A stretch of DNA of 64,000 bases from Microvelia longipes (GCA_018340805.1 JACMZG010000008.1:78184112-78248111); one strand, 5' to 3'. Shown: positions 1-13,720, numbered from the stretch's first letter. The notes: a model not told the origin generated them from the sequence alone. Program-made: numbers and translations.

Positions 1-312
1 GTTTTTTTAAATAATTGTGAAAAATCAGAAAATGATCTAATTGAGTTTAAACTTAGTTCAAGTGTATAACTTTATCTAATAAATAGGCACACTAGGTTTC
101 GTTTCAATACGACAAGTATATCCATGATTTTTGTTGGATCATAAAAATTAAGCAGCATTGAGCGTGGTTAGCGCTGTATGGGTGACCACTTAGAATGATA
201 CGGATGCATTTACTATCTGTGGACGAGCGAAGCGAGTCCGAAGTAGGGGGATGATCGTAGCGAATCCGATGTAATAAGGCAAAGTTCCGAAATACCCCGT
301 ACCCGATTTCTT
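1..312 (+). repeat. 5S-core repeat family, copy 1 (5' end cut by window)
   Basis: The 3' part of the commonest repeat in the window. Bases 136-198 match the 5S rRNA internal control region (box A-like AAATTAAGCAGC, box C-like ATGGGTGACC). The family signature GACGAGCGAAGCGAGTCCG follows at 222, then GATGATCGTAGCGAATCCGATG, and the copy ends ccccgtacccgat. Confidence 0.8.
136..198 (+). ncRNA. 5S rRNA-like internal control region, pseudogene core
   Basis: About 63 bp resembling nucleotides 40-100 of 5S rRNA: GGATCA, then AAGCAGCATTGAGCGTGG, then TATGGGTGACCAC. The 5' and 3' stem halves of 5S are absent, so this is not a working 5S gene. It covers the segment where TFIIIA binds. Confidence 0.7.
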
Positions 313-1012
313 TACATTTTGGTTTTTATTGAATTATGAATTATGTAATCGTTAAAAGGTATGACATTTTATTGAGAGAGATATATTTCTATTTTTTTTT
401 CTCCGTGTGTGTGTTTGTGTTTTTTGTAGTTGTGTGTGTGTGAGGTTGTGTGAGATCATGTTGAGAAGGAAAAGAATTTAAAGTCAATCTTAAACTTTAT
501 AAGTCAAATGTAAGTTGGTGTGAAATATAAGGTAAAGAAAATAAATCTTCATAATAAAAAAGTTTGTTTTGAAGCTTCTTGTTAAATATAGCGATTTGTA
601 AGTTAACTTGTAAAGATTTGTATATTTTGTATTTCCTTAATCAATCTAGTTAAAGAAAACGTAATAACAAATTTTATACGGATAAAATTTTATTTTGGAA
701 ATCTGTTTAGACATACTTAGGAATACCCCCAAAAAGTATCCTAACTTGGCATCACAGCAGCGATTGTTGTGGACCGAAAAGTGCCCTGTTCGTTTGGTTT
801 TGCTAATATCTTGGGATGAATACGAAATTTCATGAACCATAACGAATAAATTTTGAAGCTGAGTAAATTATGAGTAAAGTCCCTCTTGGTTTTCTCTCTA
901 TAGTTTGTAAGATTTGTAGGAAGGAAATAAAGAAAGAAAGAAAGGAAGGATACTAAAATTTAAACAGAATTTGACTTGAATATGCTAGTTCCTTTGCAAA
1001 GGGTTACTTGTG
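313..1012. other. AT-rich non-coding, simple-sequence patches
   Basis: Holds a TG-rich run near 403-450 and a purine-rich GAAA/GGAA tract at 916-950. No supported gene; the 64-codon frame on the minus strand is not recognised. Confidence 0.5.
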
Positions 1013-1325
1013 CTCAATTCATCACCATTAAAATATCAATTCGATTGGTTTAATTTTAACAATTTTTTTTTTAAGTTTTTAAAATGTATACGATAAAAAT
1101 TAAACTAATGCTAATAATAAAATGACACTTGGTACATTGGTTGGTCCTATAAACGACTAAATGCGAGCCAAATATCAAACCAAACAAACAAATTTCTCTG
1201 TGTTTTATGAATTTTCTAAATGTTTGACGAGTCAATATTGCGAGTTAATGGCATCATAACAAATTACTTTTCGGATAGCGGAACTAATCCTAAAGATTGA
1301 TTTTTGTACTAAGTTTTCACTAGTA
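1013..1325 (-). repeat. 5S-core repeat family, 5S-less partial copy
   Basis: Read on the minus strand it matches the middle of the 5S-core family: the 'cgagtcaatattgcg' and 'tcggatagcggaactaatcctaaagat' stretches recur near 37570-37640 and 54720-54790. It is truncated before the 5S-like core. Confidence 0.55.
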
Positions 1326-1657
1326 TTTATTGTCATTCGTATATTTTATTATATGGAACATATTATATTGTATTGTATTTTTACTTTAAATTGTATTTCT
1401 ACGTCTAATTTATTGTTTAAATACATCAATGTTATGAATTAAATGACAAAATAAAAGTATAAAACTGTCGGCGTATTTGTGTTGTAATGTACTCGGCTCG
1501 TCAGAATACAATGGTGAGATTTAACCTGTCAGAGCTCTCACTTATTTGTTGACATTTGTCATTGTTATAAATCAATTCTGTTAGTTACTGAACGCATCCG
1601 GAGAAATAAAAACAAATTGTTGCAGAAAAATATTAATGATAAAACAAATTATTATTT

Positions 1658-1998
1658 TTAGGAGGAAAACATAAAATAAGCTTTAATTAATGCGAATATT
1701 ACTGTGTTATGTCGACTATGGAATGACGGGCATAGTATTGTAAGATCTACGGAATAAATAAGCTTTAATAGATTTAGCTTTAATTCACATCTCAGAAGTA
1801 TGTGAGAGGCAGTTTCGGTTTCCGATTCACAATGCTTACACACTGGGTTATCTTTAAAAATACCAATGTGTGGAGATGTTTTCGAAGGGGACAGTGACTA
1901 AGCAGCAGTCCAGTTACTGTTCTAAGATTATTTTCTATTAAAACGAGTGTTAATTTTAAAATTGATATTGGATCATTTATTGAAAAGTTCGGTTTCAT
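1658..1998 (-). pseudogene. LINE ORF2 C-terminal (RNase H-side) relic
   Basis: The minus strand reads TVTGLLLSHCPLRKHLHTL, then after a frameshift CKHCESETETASHILLRCE. This is the Cys/His-containing end found after RNase H domains in I/Jockey-type non-LTR retrotransposons. The two halves lie in different frames (1792-1998 and 1658-1843), so the copy is dead. A sister fragment is at 32269-32475. Confidence 0.7.
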
Positions 1999-1999
1999 A

Positions 2000-3640
2000 T
2001 ATCATGTCTCTACTTCATAATGTTCATGACCTTACTCAGCCTTTATTTATCTCGCGAAAATTCAATTTTATTCCTCAAACCAGGGCCACAAATTTTTATC
2101 AGAATCACACAAAATTTTATATACGTCATTTTGAAACCCGAAGAATGCGTCAAGCAATATTCGATTTTTTCAATGCAGAGTAAAGTGTTAATTTGTAAGC
2201 AAAAACTCCAAAATAGGAAGACGCCAGTCTCATAAGAAGTATAATCTGCTGACCAAAATGTCAATTCTCAATGACAAATAGTGACTAAGCAATTTGGGGA
2301 GTACAAAAATAATACGAGTACCACAAAAATAATACAGGTACATCTAAAATAAAACGGGTAGCAAAGACTTACGAAAATAAGGGATGAAGGTATTAGGCAT
2401 AGCATGTAATGACTACTCTAATTTATCTTATAGATATAATTATTCTTTAAGAATTATATTGAGAAAAAAAAACAATCAATATTGCAGAGAGGAGACAGTT
2501 TATAACAAAATTACAATTTTTCTCTTTAATATTCAAATCTTTATAATTTTTTATGTTGATATTTTCTTTTTGATACTATAGGAAATTTTACTGGTTTTTA
2601 TTTTCTACTTCATAAACAATTAAGGCACTCTAAACAAAGAAAACAAATGTTAAATCCATTCTGAGGACACAAAATACAAACAGAACTACACTCGATAATT
2701 AGGGTCCAATTTGAAATCATAGAGAGAGGGGGGTTCACAGGGGGAAGGGGGGGGGTCACAGGGGATTTACTCAGCCTTACCTGGCTTTCTTCAGCTTATC
2801 CAATGGTAGTTCAAAATTATTAGCAAACATTTTTCAACCTTTTCTCTCCCTATTCTATTAAAGTAATTGTTATATTATTATTTATATTTCATATCATTAT
2901 ATTTATTATAAAATATTATGCTATAATATTTATTATTCATATTTATGACAAATGTACTTTTAATTGTGATAAATATATTCTCAATCAATCAATCAATTTT
3001 ATTGTTAATATCTAAAAGAAATACTTAACTATTGCAATACTATTAATTTATAGTATGAGCATTCAAGAATAATTTAAAGCAATTATGAACTGAATTTGGA
3101 ATTTGGTGGCTGAAATGGTTGTGAGCGAATGCACTGTAACAGACAAAAATGAAAAAATTGCATAATTTATTTGGTTTTAAGTTAGTTAAGTTATAGTTCT
3201 GTTTAAGTTTATAATCGTAAGAGTTGAGGAGGGCCAGAAAATCTTGATTGTATCAGTAGATATAAATCTACATCTAATCCAAAAACATCTAAATAAAATT
3301 TTAAAAAAGAATCTTCACAAATATATTGTATGGAATTTCCATTCAAGCTACAATCTAGAGACGTCACTCATACCGAGGATGGGGTTATAGAAGCTATGAG
3401 TCCCCATTTTTTTTTGTTCTTTTCGAATATGGTTTGGGTTTACGTTCTATGTGGTTAAAAATGGTTCATGTACAACTGAACATGGTTCGAGTTTGAGATG
3501 ATCTCGATTTTCATCCGAGTAAAAATAGAAAAATAAAATGGGTTGCGGGCTTAGAAGCTTAGCCAAACTGTCGGACTACCTACTTCCATTGTCAAGAATG
3601 AATCTGTAGCGGATGTACTCAAGCCATACAAATTTACTTT
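2000..3640. other. AT-rich non-coding with LINE-like 3' tail
   Basis: No gene supported. A G-rich patch lies at about 2727-2765 (runs of up to ten G). At 2930-2998 an AT-rich sequence ends in (TCAA)n, the simple-repeat tail expected of a truncated LINE 3' end. Confidence 0.45.
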
Positions 3641-3689
3641 GGAATGCTTGCTTTCCTCCTCGGCATTCAATGCGTCACCTAATTTTTCA

Positions 3690-4200
3690 AAAATCGCTCA
3701 GGTTCTGCAAATCTTTATCATGTTTCAGCTCATTTCCTTGAAAATTTTTAGAAACATTTACAAACAAGTAGTAATACTACAACTCAGAATATGACGTATA
3801 AACCAAAAACAAAGTTCTAAAGCATTATAAAAAAATCTGATGACTGCAGCCAAAGTTATGGCTCTTTTAAAAACACAAATAAAAAGGTTAATTAACCTGA
3901 AGTCAGCAAATATCTTTGAAAAATATTGGCTTTTGTTAATTTTTTGGCCAAATGTCACAATTTTAGTTGTAGTTATCCGATTTTTATGAAAAACACTCGT
4001 TTTAATCGACATTTTATCAGCTTTATACACGACTCACAAGGCACTTATCACAAGAAATCCTGAATTTGTGCGTTTTTCTAATATTTTGAGCGATCCCTTA
4101 GTATTTATATGTAGCTCCATTCTGGATATGCAGAATATGTTTACTTCATAATTTGAGGTATTTTTTCAAAAAGTTTGATTTGAAGTGGCTTCAAATTAAA
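3690..4200. mobile_element. Diverged copy of the 36-kb fold-back element
   Basis: Shares, in order, the blocks 'aaagttatggctctttt', 'tagttgtagttatc', 'cacgactcacaaggcactta' and 'tctggatatgcagaatatg' with the elements at 36243-36928 and 53548-54323. The left end is poorly preserved. The 90-codon minus frame inside is shared repeat sequence and not a gene. Confidence 0.5.
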
Positions 4201-4209
4201 CTTTCTGGA

Positions 4210-5707
<1,498 letters not shown>

Positions 5708-5749
5708 CACCTGTCATATTTAAACGAAACTTACTATACTTATGAACTT

Positions 5750-7525
5750 CGTAAAGTAAACCCTTGTACTTAATTTCTTATTAAGTAGAAAAGACTCTTG
5801 TTAAGAGTCTTTAACAAGAGTTTATGAAGTGCACATGGATCTCTTTGTTTTGGTTGATTTTATAAAGTTATAGTTGTTATTTATCGGTAAAAATTTGTGA
5901 ATTAGTGTTATAAATTATGTTTTTTTAGAAATATTGTATTAAAATAAATAAGTTACATACGTAAGTAAAGTAACATTAAAGTTTTTTAAGTGACTTTAAA
6001 AAGGTTTTTTGTTGTAAACTATTAGTTCAAATTGATCTTTGCACATTGGAGATAAATATTGCCTGCACACTCACACAAACACATGTCCAGTGTCTGTTGA
6101 TGTCTGTCTACTGTGACCTTGAGAGCCTCCTAATAATAATTCAAACTGGTATTAACTATTATCAATACTTTAATTTATGTCAATAGTTCAAACATCTACC
6201 AATAGATTACAGCTCTGTTAACAACAAATCTGCATCCTTCATTATATTATAAAAATGCCTAAATATAAGTCAATGTCAAAAGAATCAGGATGCAAATCAA
6301 ATATAGACATGGAAATGTTTATGAAAGCTTTTAGTGAGCTACTAGATGAAAAGAAACTAGCTACTTCTGCAGATGTCCTAGTACTTCAAGAGACAATAAA
6401 TAAAGTTATGCAAGAAAACCAGATGCTTAAAAATGAAATTACTTTAATAAAAGATAGAATGGAAAACCAAGAAAGAGTTATAGAGAAGTTAGAGAATGGA
6501 CAGCTATCAAATAATTTAGTAATGTATGGTCTTGCTTGTAAAGATGAGGATAAGGCTCTAGATCAGATCCAACATCTTTTCAAAGAAAAATTAGGCATTG
6601 TACAAAATATAGCAATAAAAGCGATTGCTCTTCCGCCCAAAGGAGTAACTGATAAACATATAAATAAGCCCATAAAGGTAACTTTCAGCAACATAGAGGA
6701 TACTCATGTCATATTAAAGAATTGTAAAAAGCTTAAGGGTTCTAAAATTGGTATCCAAAGAGATTTAATACCTTCAACACGAAAAAGATTGTCTAAAATC
6801 ATTAAAATCAAGAAAGAAATAAGAAAGAGAAATTCGACAATCAAAACAACTATCATAAGAGACGAATTGGTTGTTGAAGGGAAAAGGTTTATATGGAAAT
6901 ATGGCCAAGGAATCTTTTACATCCAAAACAACATTATTAGCAGTGGACAACATATTTTACAAGATTTAGTCAACTTCAGCTTAACTAACATTATTCAACA
7001 AATAATTGAAGATGAAAGAAATAACACATAATTATGTGAATAGAACTCAAGATATCTCATAAAATTCACTTAATAGAGTCATCCAAACATTATTAAAAAA
7101 CTAAATAAATCAAATTAAAAAAATAATCAAATTAAATACACATGAATTAATACAAATAATAAAAAAAATATTCAAGAACACAAAATCTATATCTATATAT
7201 ATCTAAAATATTGTAATGAAAATATCAAGAATTGTAAAATTAAACAAAAATTAAAAGAATAAATAAATAATAAATAATTTTTTCAACATGCTACTTGAAA
7301 AAGATTTAAATAATAAGAAAACTTAATATTATATAAAATATGGATAAAATTATATGAAAACTATCATACAAATAAATTGTTTTTAAATCTATATTTAAAA
7401 ACAATCAAGACCACAGCCTAGGCTGATTCTGATCAAACAAATAATTGTTTTAAATTGTATTAGTTGTATCGATGTAAATTCTAAGATCAAATAAATGGTT
7501 ATTCATTCATTCATTCATTCATTCA
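5750..7525 (+). mobile_element. ORF1-only LINE (half-LINE) with (ATTC)n tail
   Basis: A complete ORF1 (6255-7031) is followed by 470 bp of AT-rich 3' region ending AAATAAATGG and a tail of seven ATTC units at 7500-7528. No trace of ORF2 (endonuclease or reverse transcriptase) lies between. The 5' boundary is a guess, set just after the (AT)n tract. The element may be a deletion derivative or a non-autonomous lineage. Confidence 0.55.
6255..7031 (+). CDS. LINE-type ORF1 protein (coiled coil + RRM-like + C-terminal domain)
   Basis: 258 residues, fully open, ATG start and TAA stop. Residues about 35-85 have heptads of Leu, Ile and Met typical of a coiled coil that trimerises ORF1p. NNLVMYGL at about 86-93 matches the first strand of the ORF1 RRM-like domain, and IGIQRDLIPSTRKRLSK at about 167-183 matches the C-terminal domain. 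L1-type ORF1 proteins bind the element's RNA and chaperone it. The charge is Lys-rich, as expected for RNA binding. No zinc knuckle is seen. The call is by architecture and motif memory, so a host gene derived from an ORF1 cannot be excluded. Confidence 0.7.
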   Translation: MPKYKSMSKESGCKSNIDMEMFMKAFSELLDEKKLATSADVLVLQETINKVMQENQMLKNEITLIKDRMENQERVIEKLENGQLSNNLVMYGLACKDEDKALDQIQHLFKEKLGIVQNIAIKAIALPPKGVTDKHINKPIKVTFSNIEDTHVILKNCKKLKGSKIGIQRDLIPSTRKRLSKIIKIKKEIRKRNSTIKTTIIRDELVVEGKRFIWKYGQGIFYIQNNIISSGQHILQDLVNFSLTNIIQQIIEDERNNT

Positions 7526-7768
7526 CTTAATTTCAGCTCAACTGGATTATTTTCCGACTTTTGCAATGTTTCAAAAAATGCATATAAGTCATTCAATAAA
7601 AACTGAACTAATGCTTATAATGAGATAAAACTTGGAATATATATATTGGCCATATATATGACTACATGCATGCCAAATCTCAAACGATAAAATGTTTCTA
7701 CTTTCTATGAATTTGTGAAATATTTTTCTGATTTATTATTGCGGGTTTATGATGTCATAATAGTTATT

Positions 7769-7883
7769 TATGCCATAAGGCTGAGAAGTGTGTCTTTATG
7801 TCACGGCAATTAGATTTACCGACGAGCGAAGCGAGTCGGGAAAAATTGCCAAGACATAAAGACATTCTCAGCCGGATGGCATA
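7769..7883. repeat. Hairpin with GAGCGAAGCGAG in its loop
   Basis: Arms 7769-7802 and 7853-7883 are near-perfect inverted repeats (TATGCCATAAGGCTGAGAA against its complement). The loop holds a second small inverted pair and the GACGAGCGAAGCGAGTC motif seen at the 3' end of the 5S-core family. Confidence 0.7.
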
Positions 7884-7887
7884 CACT

Positions 7888-8389
7888 ATTTTTTTTGAGG
7901 TAGCACTCATTAAATAAAGCACTCATTAAAAAAAATCAAAAATTGCACTCACTAAACTGCGCTATATAATTAATTGAAAAAAAACAAACGTCCAATTAAC
8001 TCCATATTATCGTCGTCATTAAATTCATCCATAGCTTCACACTCTTACTCAAAAATGTAAAAGCTTTACAAATAAACACACACAAATTGTCATTTAGAAC
8101 ACCTTTTAAAAACGAAAAAAAAATTAGTCTACGAACAAAAACAGAAACAAAATGAATGTTTTTAAAGAAAGCTCTTGAAGGTTTAACACAGATTGTTTTT
8201 TGAACACGCTACATTACAGTAATGGCGGCAACATATGAATTACTTTTACGTCCTAGGAGTTTTTTTACATTCATTATTGTCCTCGGAGGTGAAAAGTACT
8301 AAATAACCTCCTATAACAATAATCATTGGCTTCTCATCCTAAAAACGGTCCAATAAAGTGCTCAATTGCGTACTACCTCAAAAAAAAAT
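7888..8389. mobile_element. MITE with TTTTTTTTGAGGTAG termini
   Basis: About 500 bp bounded by inverted termini ATTTTTTTTGAGGTAGCAC and its complement TACTACCTCAAAAAAAAAT. A second pair, AATAAAGCACTC and its partner CAATAAAGTGCTC, lies just inside. There is no open frame, so it is non-autonomous. Confidence 0.65.
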
Positions 8390-8679
8390 ATTTTCAGATT
8401 GCACAACTAGACCTTAAGATTAATAGTCACACAAAGTTTCAACTCTCTATCATACATATACTGGATGATACAATGATAGCAGACTGAAATACACTCACAT
8501 ACGCGCACACATACAGACCGACCGCTTTTATGAAAACTTTTATTTTTATGAAAACTACTTAGGAGGCCTTAAACGAATTATTCAAGTGACATTCCGGTTT
8601 TGGATGTTATGCATACACAATACTTTTCCAATATACCTAAGGTATAAATGAGGAAAAGGAAAGCGTAAAACTAATTTTA

Positions 8680-9717
8680 CTTTAGAAAATATAAGAGTAG
8701 TTAAAAGATTAAACAATTTAGTTTATTTAGTTGGTATTGCTGATTCTTTATCAGTAAATAATTCGTCATCTACATTAAAGCGGTCACCACCGGAATACCT
8801 AAAACTTCACAATAAATACCCTGAAACCACGGAAATTATCAGGATGGCGCTACAGTTTGCTGAATAATGACGTACTGGTATATGATGAAAAAGTATCTAA
8901 AACAACTTTTCCACAAAATCCTTGGTGAAAAAGTAAAGAAGAGTAAATTTTCACCGAGGTTTTAGTATCTTAACAACTTAAAAAGGATTTCCTCGAGCTT
9001 TCCTTAGAAATAGATAAACTTTCTTACGAAGAAAAGTTAATTAAACAGAGTCATTTGTATAGTATTCAAAGGTGTTTATTTCCACAAATATTTTTCTCTC
9101 GACTTTTCTTGGTGTCTTTTCTTGGTAACTTTTCTTTACCTTTTTGATTTCTTAGAAAATTTGTTTATTCCCTTTAAATATATACCTCAAAAACTTATTA
9201 ATTATATTATTGTTTTAGAAAAATTGTCTTTATAGTATGGTTACAAGGAGTATTTGGTTTTTTCTTATTAAAACGTTATGCCGTTAGGTATAACGTGCTG
9301 ATAAGACGTAGGTATATAAATAAATAAATGTAAATTTTTTCGTAGCTAAATACAAATTTAGATGTCAAAAGTCATGTTTACAATACAAATATATGATTGA
9401 TACAACATAAATACAAATAGCAAAGTAATTTTAGGACTAATAAATTTTGTACAAGTTTTAGTTACTATTTAAAAACTGATATTTTATAAAATTAATCTTT
9501 CATTAGGTATTGCTTTAACGACGTCTTTAAGGACGGACTTTAAGGATTTAGGTAGATAGTTGTAATTAGGTAATAGTTATTGAGGAGTTAAGGGGAGAGG
9601 ACTTGTATTTCAGTTCAGCAAATTCGAAGCAGCAGTTGATCTCTATTTCTTGCATTAAAACTACGAATTTAGTAAAATGTTGGGGATATTTTTTAACATT
9701 CATACAGTCTTCTTTAA
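8680..9717. other. AT-rich non-coding, nothing recognised
   Basis: No supported gene or repeat. Several in-frame stops in all frames and no splice-bounded coding segment. Confidence 0.4.
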
Positions 9718-9998
<281 letters not shown>

Positions 9999-10094
9999 TA
10001 CAAGGACAATTTAAAACACTTTTTTTGGTGAAGAACTTTTTACATGACACTATAGGATATATTGTGTTTGCTAGGAACTCCAAAATCGGCTATT

Positions 10095-10467
10095 CATCTT
10101 AAATTTCGTTTCAGGTGTTATCAATACCTCCTTGGTGAATTTCATTAAGTTGTTGTCTGTATGTGTGTGTGTCTGTTATCATCGTAGCTCCTAGAGTATT
10201 TATGCTACAGTATTTATGCTATCACGACTCTACATTAAATTTTTTATTCACGACTCTACATTTTGACTTCGGATATGCATATACTCTTATTAATTTCATT
10301 TTGATTAAGAAAGTTATCCGAGATGTTGGATATCAGGACTCTTTTAGCGAATTTCCTTTGGGAAAAAATTCGCTATGGGATAGGCGTCATGGCGGAATTC
10401 GAACCTCGGACACGACACAAATCCGTTTCAGAGGTCCCTAATGACGAAAAAAAAATTCGCGAGACTT

Positions 10468-10501
<34 letters not shown>

Positions 10502-10640
10502 TCTAGACACTTTCTTGTAAACACTCTATCTTTCGAACGGATTAATATTTTTTAACCAAACTTGGTACAAAAATCAACCTTCGGGAGGACACGAACCCTA
10601 TTGAAAACCAGGTTTTTGTGACGTCATTAACCCGGTTTGT
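10095..10640 (+). repeat. 5S-core family 5' fragments around an (AT)n tract
   Basis: 'gtttcaggtgttat', 'gttgtctgtatgtgtgtgtgtctg' and 'atcatcgtagctcctag' are the 5' half of the family. After the (AT)n run at 10471-10497 comes a block with GTGACGTCATTAA that recurs at 15060 and 35860. Confidence 0.55.
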
Positions 10641-10689
10641 TGAGTCAGCAAAATTTTGAAAAATCGGCAAAAGTCAGGGTTAATATTTT

Positions 10690-11455
10690 TTGCCGCGAAA
10701 AAGGTCAATATTTATGTTTTTTGAGACGCTGAATCGAATGAAACCGGTCCGAAGACGATACGACATTCTAAGTGACCTAAAAATCGAAAAAACCATTGTA
10801 AATTACCAAAAACCAAAATTTAGGTCGATAAAAAATAAATTTCGAGTAGGGTGTCGTTTTCTATGTAATTTTGGGCGCTGAATCGAATGAAACCGGTCAG
10901 AAGTCGATACGACCACTTTAAGTTACCAAAAAGTCGAAAAAACCAGAAAAATTATAGAAAACCAAAATTACGGTCGTTAAAAATTAAATTTCGAGTAGGG
11001 TGTGGTTTTCAATGTTTTTTGGGCCTCTGAGTTGAATGGCAGTGGTCCGGAGTCAATACGACCACTCAAACTCAGGGTACCTGGGTTCACATCTGGAAGG
11101 GTCGATAATTTTTTTATCGTTTTTTTTTTTTTACTAAATATAAGTTTACAACTAGAAAATAATTCTGGCGCGGTGGTCCGCATGTCGGGCGAATTTCCTT
11201 TGGATGCGAGCTCTCAAACCCAGAGTACCTGGGGTTCAAATCCTAGTAGGGACAATAATTTTTTATCGTTTTTTTACCTAATATAAGTTTACAACTAAAA
11301 ATAATTCTGGCGCGGTGGTCCGCATGTCGGGCGAATTTCCTTTGGATGCGTGTTTCCGTGCTTTTACATATATAAGTTTACAACTAGTAAAAATAATTCC
11401 GGCGCGGTGGTCCGCTGTCGGGCGAATTTCATTTAGAATGCGTGTTTCCGTGCTA
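10690..11455 (+). repeat. Degenerate tandem array with a GGCGCGGTGGTCCGC unit
   Basis: Two related units of about 150 bp ('gaatcgaatgaaaccggtc', 10730 and 10875) are followed by three units of about 120 bp containing ATAAGTTTACAACTA and GGCGCGGTGGTCCGCATGTC (near 11140, 11285 and 11380). GC-rich blocks alternate with T-runs. The open frames here are repeat artefacts. Confidence 0.65.
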
Positions 11456-11459
11456 AAAC

Positions 11460-11846
11460 AACCCATTTCTTGCTTATGCAAGAACCATGCCCATTGCGTG
11501 GTTCCGGTTCATGCTTTAGAACCTAAGCAGTTACTCAATTGTCAAGCACTGCTCGTAACTCATTTTGTCTGTATTTTCCAAAGGAAATGCGCTAAAACCT
11601 TTAAAGATAACTGACTAAGCTTAAAGATAAGTAACTAATCTTTAAACTAGTGCAAATAATAGTGCGTACTTCTAATTTTAGAGGCATAGTTTTGTACAAC
11701 AACTGGATGATTATGCGCATTTCCTTTGGAAATACAGACAAAATAAGTTACGAGCAGTGCTTGACAATTGAGTAACTGCTTAGGTTCTAAAGCATGAACC
11801 GGAACCACGCAATGGGCATGGTTCTTGCATAAGCAAGAAATGGGTT
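11460..11846. mobile_element. Long fold-back (inverted repeat) element
   Basis: Arms 11460-11592 and 11715-11846 are almost exact inverted copies of about 132 bp, separated by 122 bp. The left arm runs from AACCCATTTCTTGC to AAGGAAATGCGC. Related single arms occur at 46000-46140 and, weaker, near 45400 and 50290, so it belongs to a dispersed family. Confidence 0.85.
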
Positions 11847-12221
11847 CTGTTTATAATAATGATAACCTTATCAAATATAAAGATAATCATAATTACAACA
11901 CCTGGCACATTAAAATTCGTGTACCTTATTGTAAATTACAGGAAAATTTTAAACCGCCCCAGACTCTTGCTGTCAGATTATTTATCTGATTAAGTCCTAA
12001 TACTCAACAACTTGACATTAAAAGTTTTGTACAAATAATAAAGAATACCTGGGAAAACATCCCAGGTCTAGACAACTTATTTACCGAATATAATACAATT
12101 ATTTATATAGATTGTTCTCATTGATATTATTGTAAACTACTCTTACATTCCATTATTATATTAAATTAAATTATTCGATACTGAAAACATTTTATTGTAT
12201 AGATAACTTTATAGTTCAAGA

Positions 12222-12624
12222 GCCCAGGGGTGTTTTGTTAATAAAAAGTGTAATGGCTGGAACCGGTCTCAATTTTTCGTAAATACCTTGCTGAACAAGG
12301 ATCTGCAATTCTGCCGACTCGTATCGAATGGGTGTCCCAGGCAGAACGCACTTTAGGGGTCAAAGGTTCTGCCTGGACACCATCCATACGAGTCGGCAGA
12401 ATTGCAGATCCTTGTTCAGGAAGGTATTTACGAAATGAATCGTCTCCAGCCATTACACTTTTTATTAACTTCGGTGGTTAAATTTGACATGTAAAGTGTG
12501 TTCTGCCTGGACACCCATCCGATACGAGTCGGCAGAATTGCAGATCCTTGTTCAGGAAGATATTTACAAAAAAATGAGACCGGTTCCAGCCATTACACTT
12601 TTTATTAACAAAACACCCCTGGGC
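12222..12624. mobile_element. Fold-back element with 39-bp perfect TIRs and a third arm
   Basis: Termini 12222-12260 and 12586-12624 are exact inverted copies of 39 bp, starting GCCCAGGGGTGTTTTG. Inside, one arm (12237-12345, inverted) is repeated twice in direct order (12368-12470 and 12499-12610), all with GCAGAATTGCAGATCCTTG. The two minus/plus open frames across it are artefacts. Confidence 0.9.
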
Positions 12625-12629
12625 ACTTG

Positions 12630-13438
12630 GTCTATTATTAATAAGTGTAATATTTTGATAAGTCTTGTTTGTATACATTTATTTGAATTTCAAGATTTAA
12701 TTAAGAGATTTGTTAAATTCTTAACGACCTATTATATTAAAGAACTAACAGAAACTTTTAACTAATATAATGTACGAAAATATTATAAGTCAATACAATG
12801 TGTCAAATTTAAAATCAAAATAAAAACGAATTATTTAACAAGATTCAAAATTTAAATTGTCTATTACTTATATACTGTAAACTCTATAAATAAAAACATA
12901 AATAAATAAAATAAAATTTAATAATTATGACTATACAATAAAATTATTCTACGTGATTATGAAGGATTAGAGCTTATGAAAAGCATATTTTTTTAGGGAA
13001 AATAATTCGACGTTACTAAATTCAATAAATAAATCATTTTAATGACAGCTTTGGTATTATATTTAATATACTTGATATTATATTATATTCACGTTTATAT
13101 CTTAATACACATAGTATTATATTTCCATTATATCGAATATTAAATCGCATTGCATTATCCCGAAAATTCATTAATACCTCTCCTAAGTCCTCTTTCATGT
13201 TGGAATTTAATTTTCACGAATGTCTAATTGATTCCATAATATTCTGGGGCACCAGAGACGGGGAGGCGTAACTGGAGGCGGAAGTAGGAAACCGGAGGTG
13301 ATACTCGGAATTTCTCTTATATTACACAAATTTACAAACAGCTTTATAGGAGAGAAAATATCAAATTAAATTTAGAGAAGTCTGTTTGAAATTGGAAACT
13401 TTTATGTTCATTTATACAAAAGGAAGGTAGAATTAAGT
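12630..13438. other. AT-rich non-coding with one GC-rich patch
   Basis: No gene supported. A GC-rich, G-run patch at about 13245-13305 stands out from the AT-rich flanks but has no recognisable coding content. Confidence 0.4.

Positions 13439-13720
<282 letters not shown>

Larger units (their letters stand above)
7530..8670 (-). repeat. 5S-core family copy split by a nested element
   Basis: The minus strand reads from 'cctcatttataccttaggtat' near 8670 down through the TG-rich segment to the 'gcgggtttatgatgtcat' block near 7741. It is broken at 7769-8389 by an inserted hairpin and TIR element; the 5S-like core is not retained. Confidence 0.6.

Noticed and set aside
136..198. A functional 5S rRNA gene
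   Set aside because: Only the middle of 5S is present; both halves of the closing stem are missing and no T-run terminator follows at the right distance.
1505..1516. ATG/GTGAG at 1510, tested as the donor of the missing upstream exon
   Set aside because: The preceding codons do not give the family's Tyr-Asp-Ala-Met-like end or any metal-site motif.
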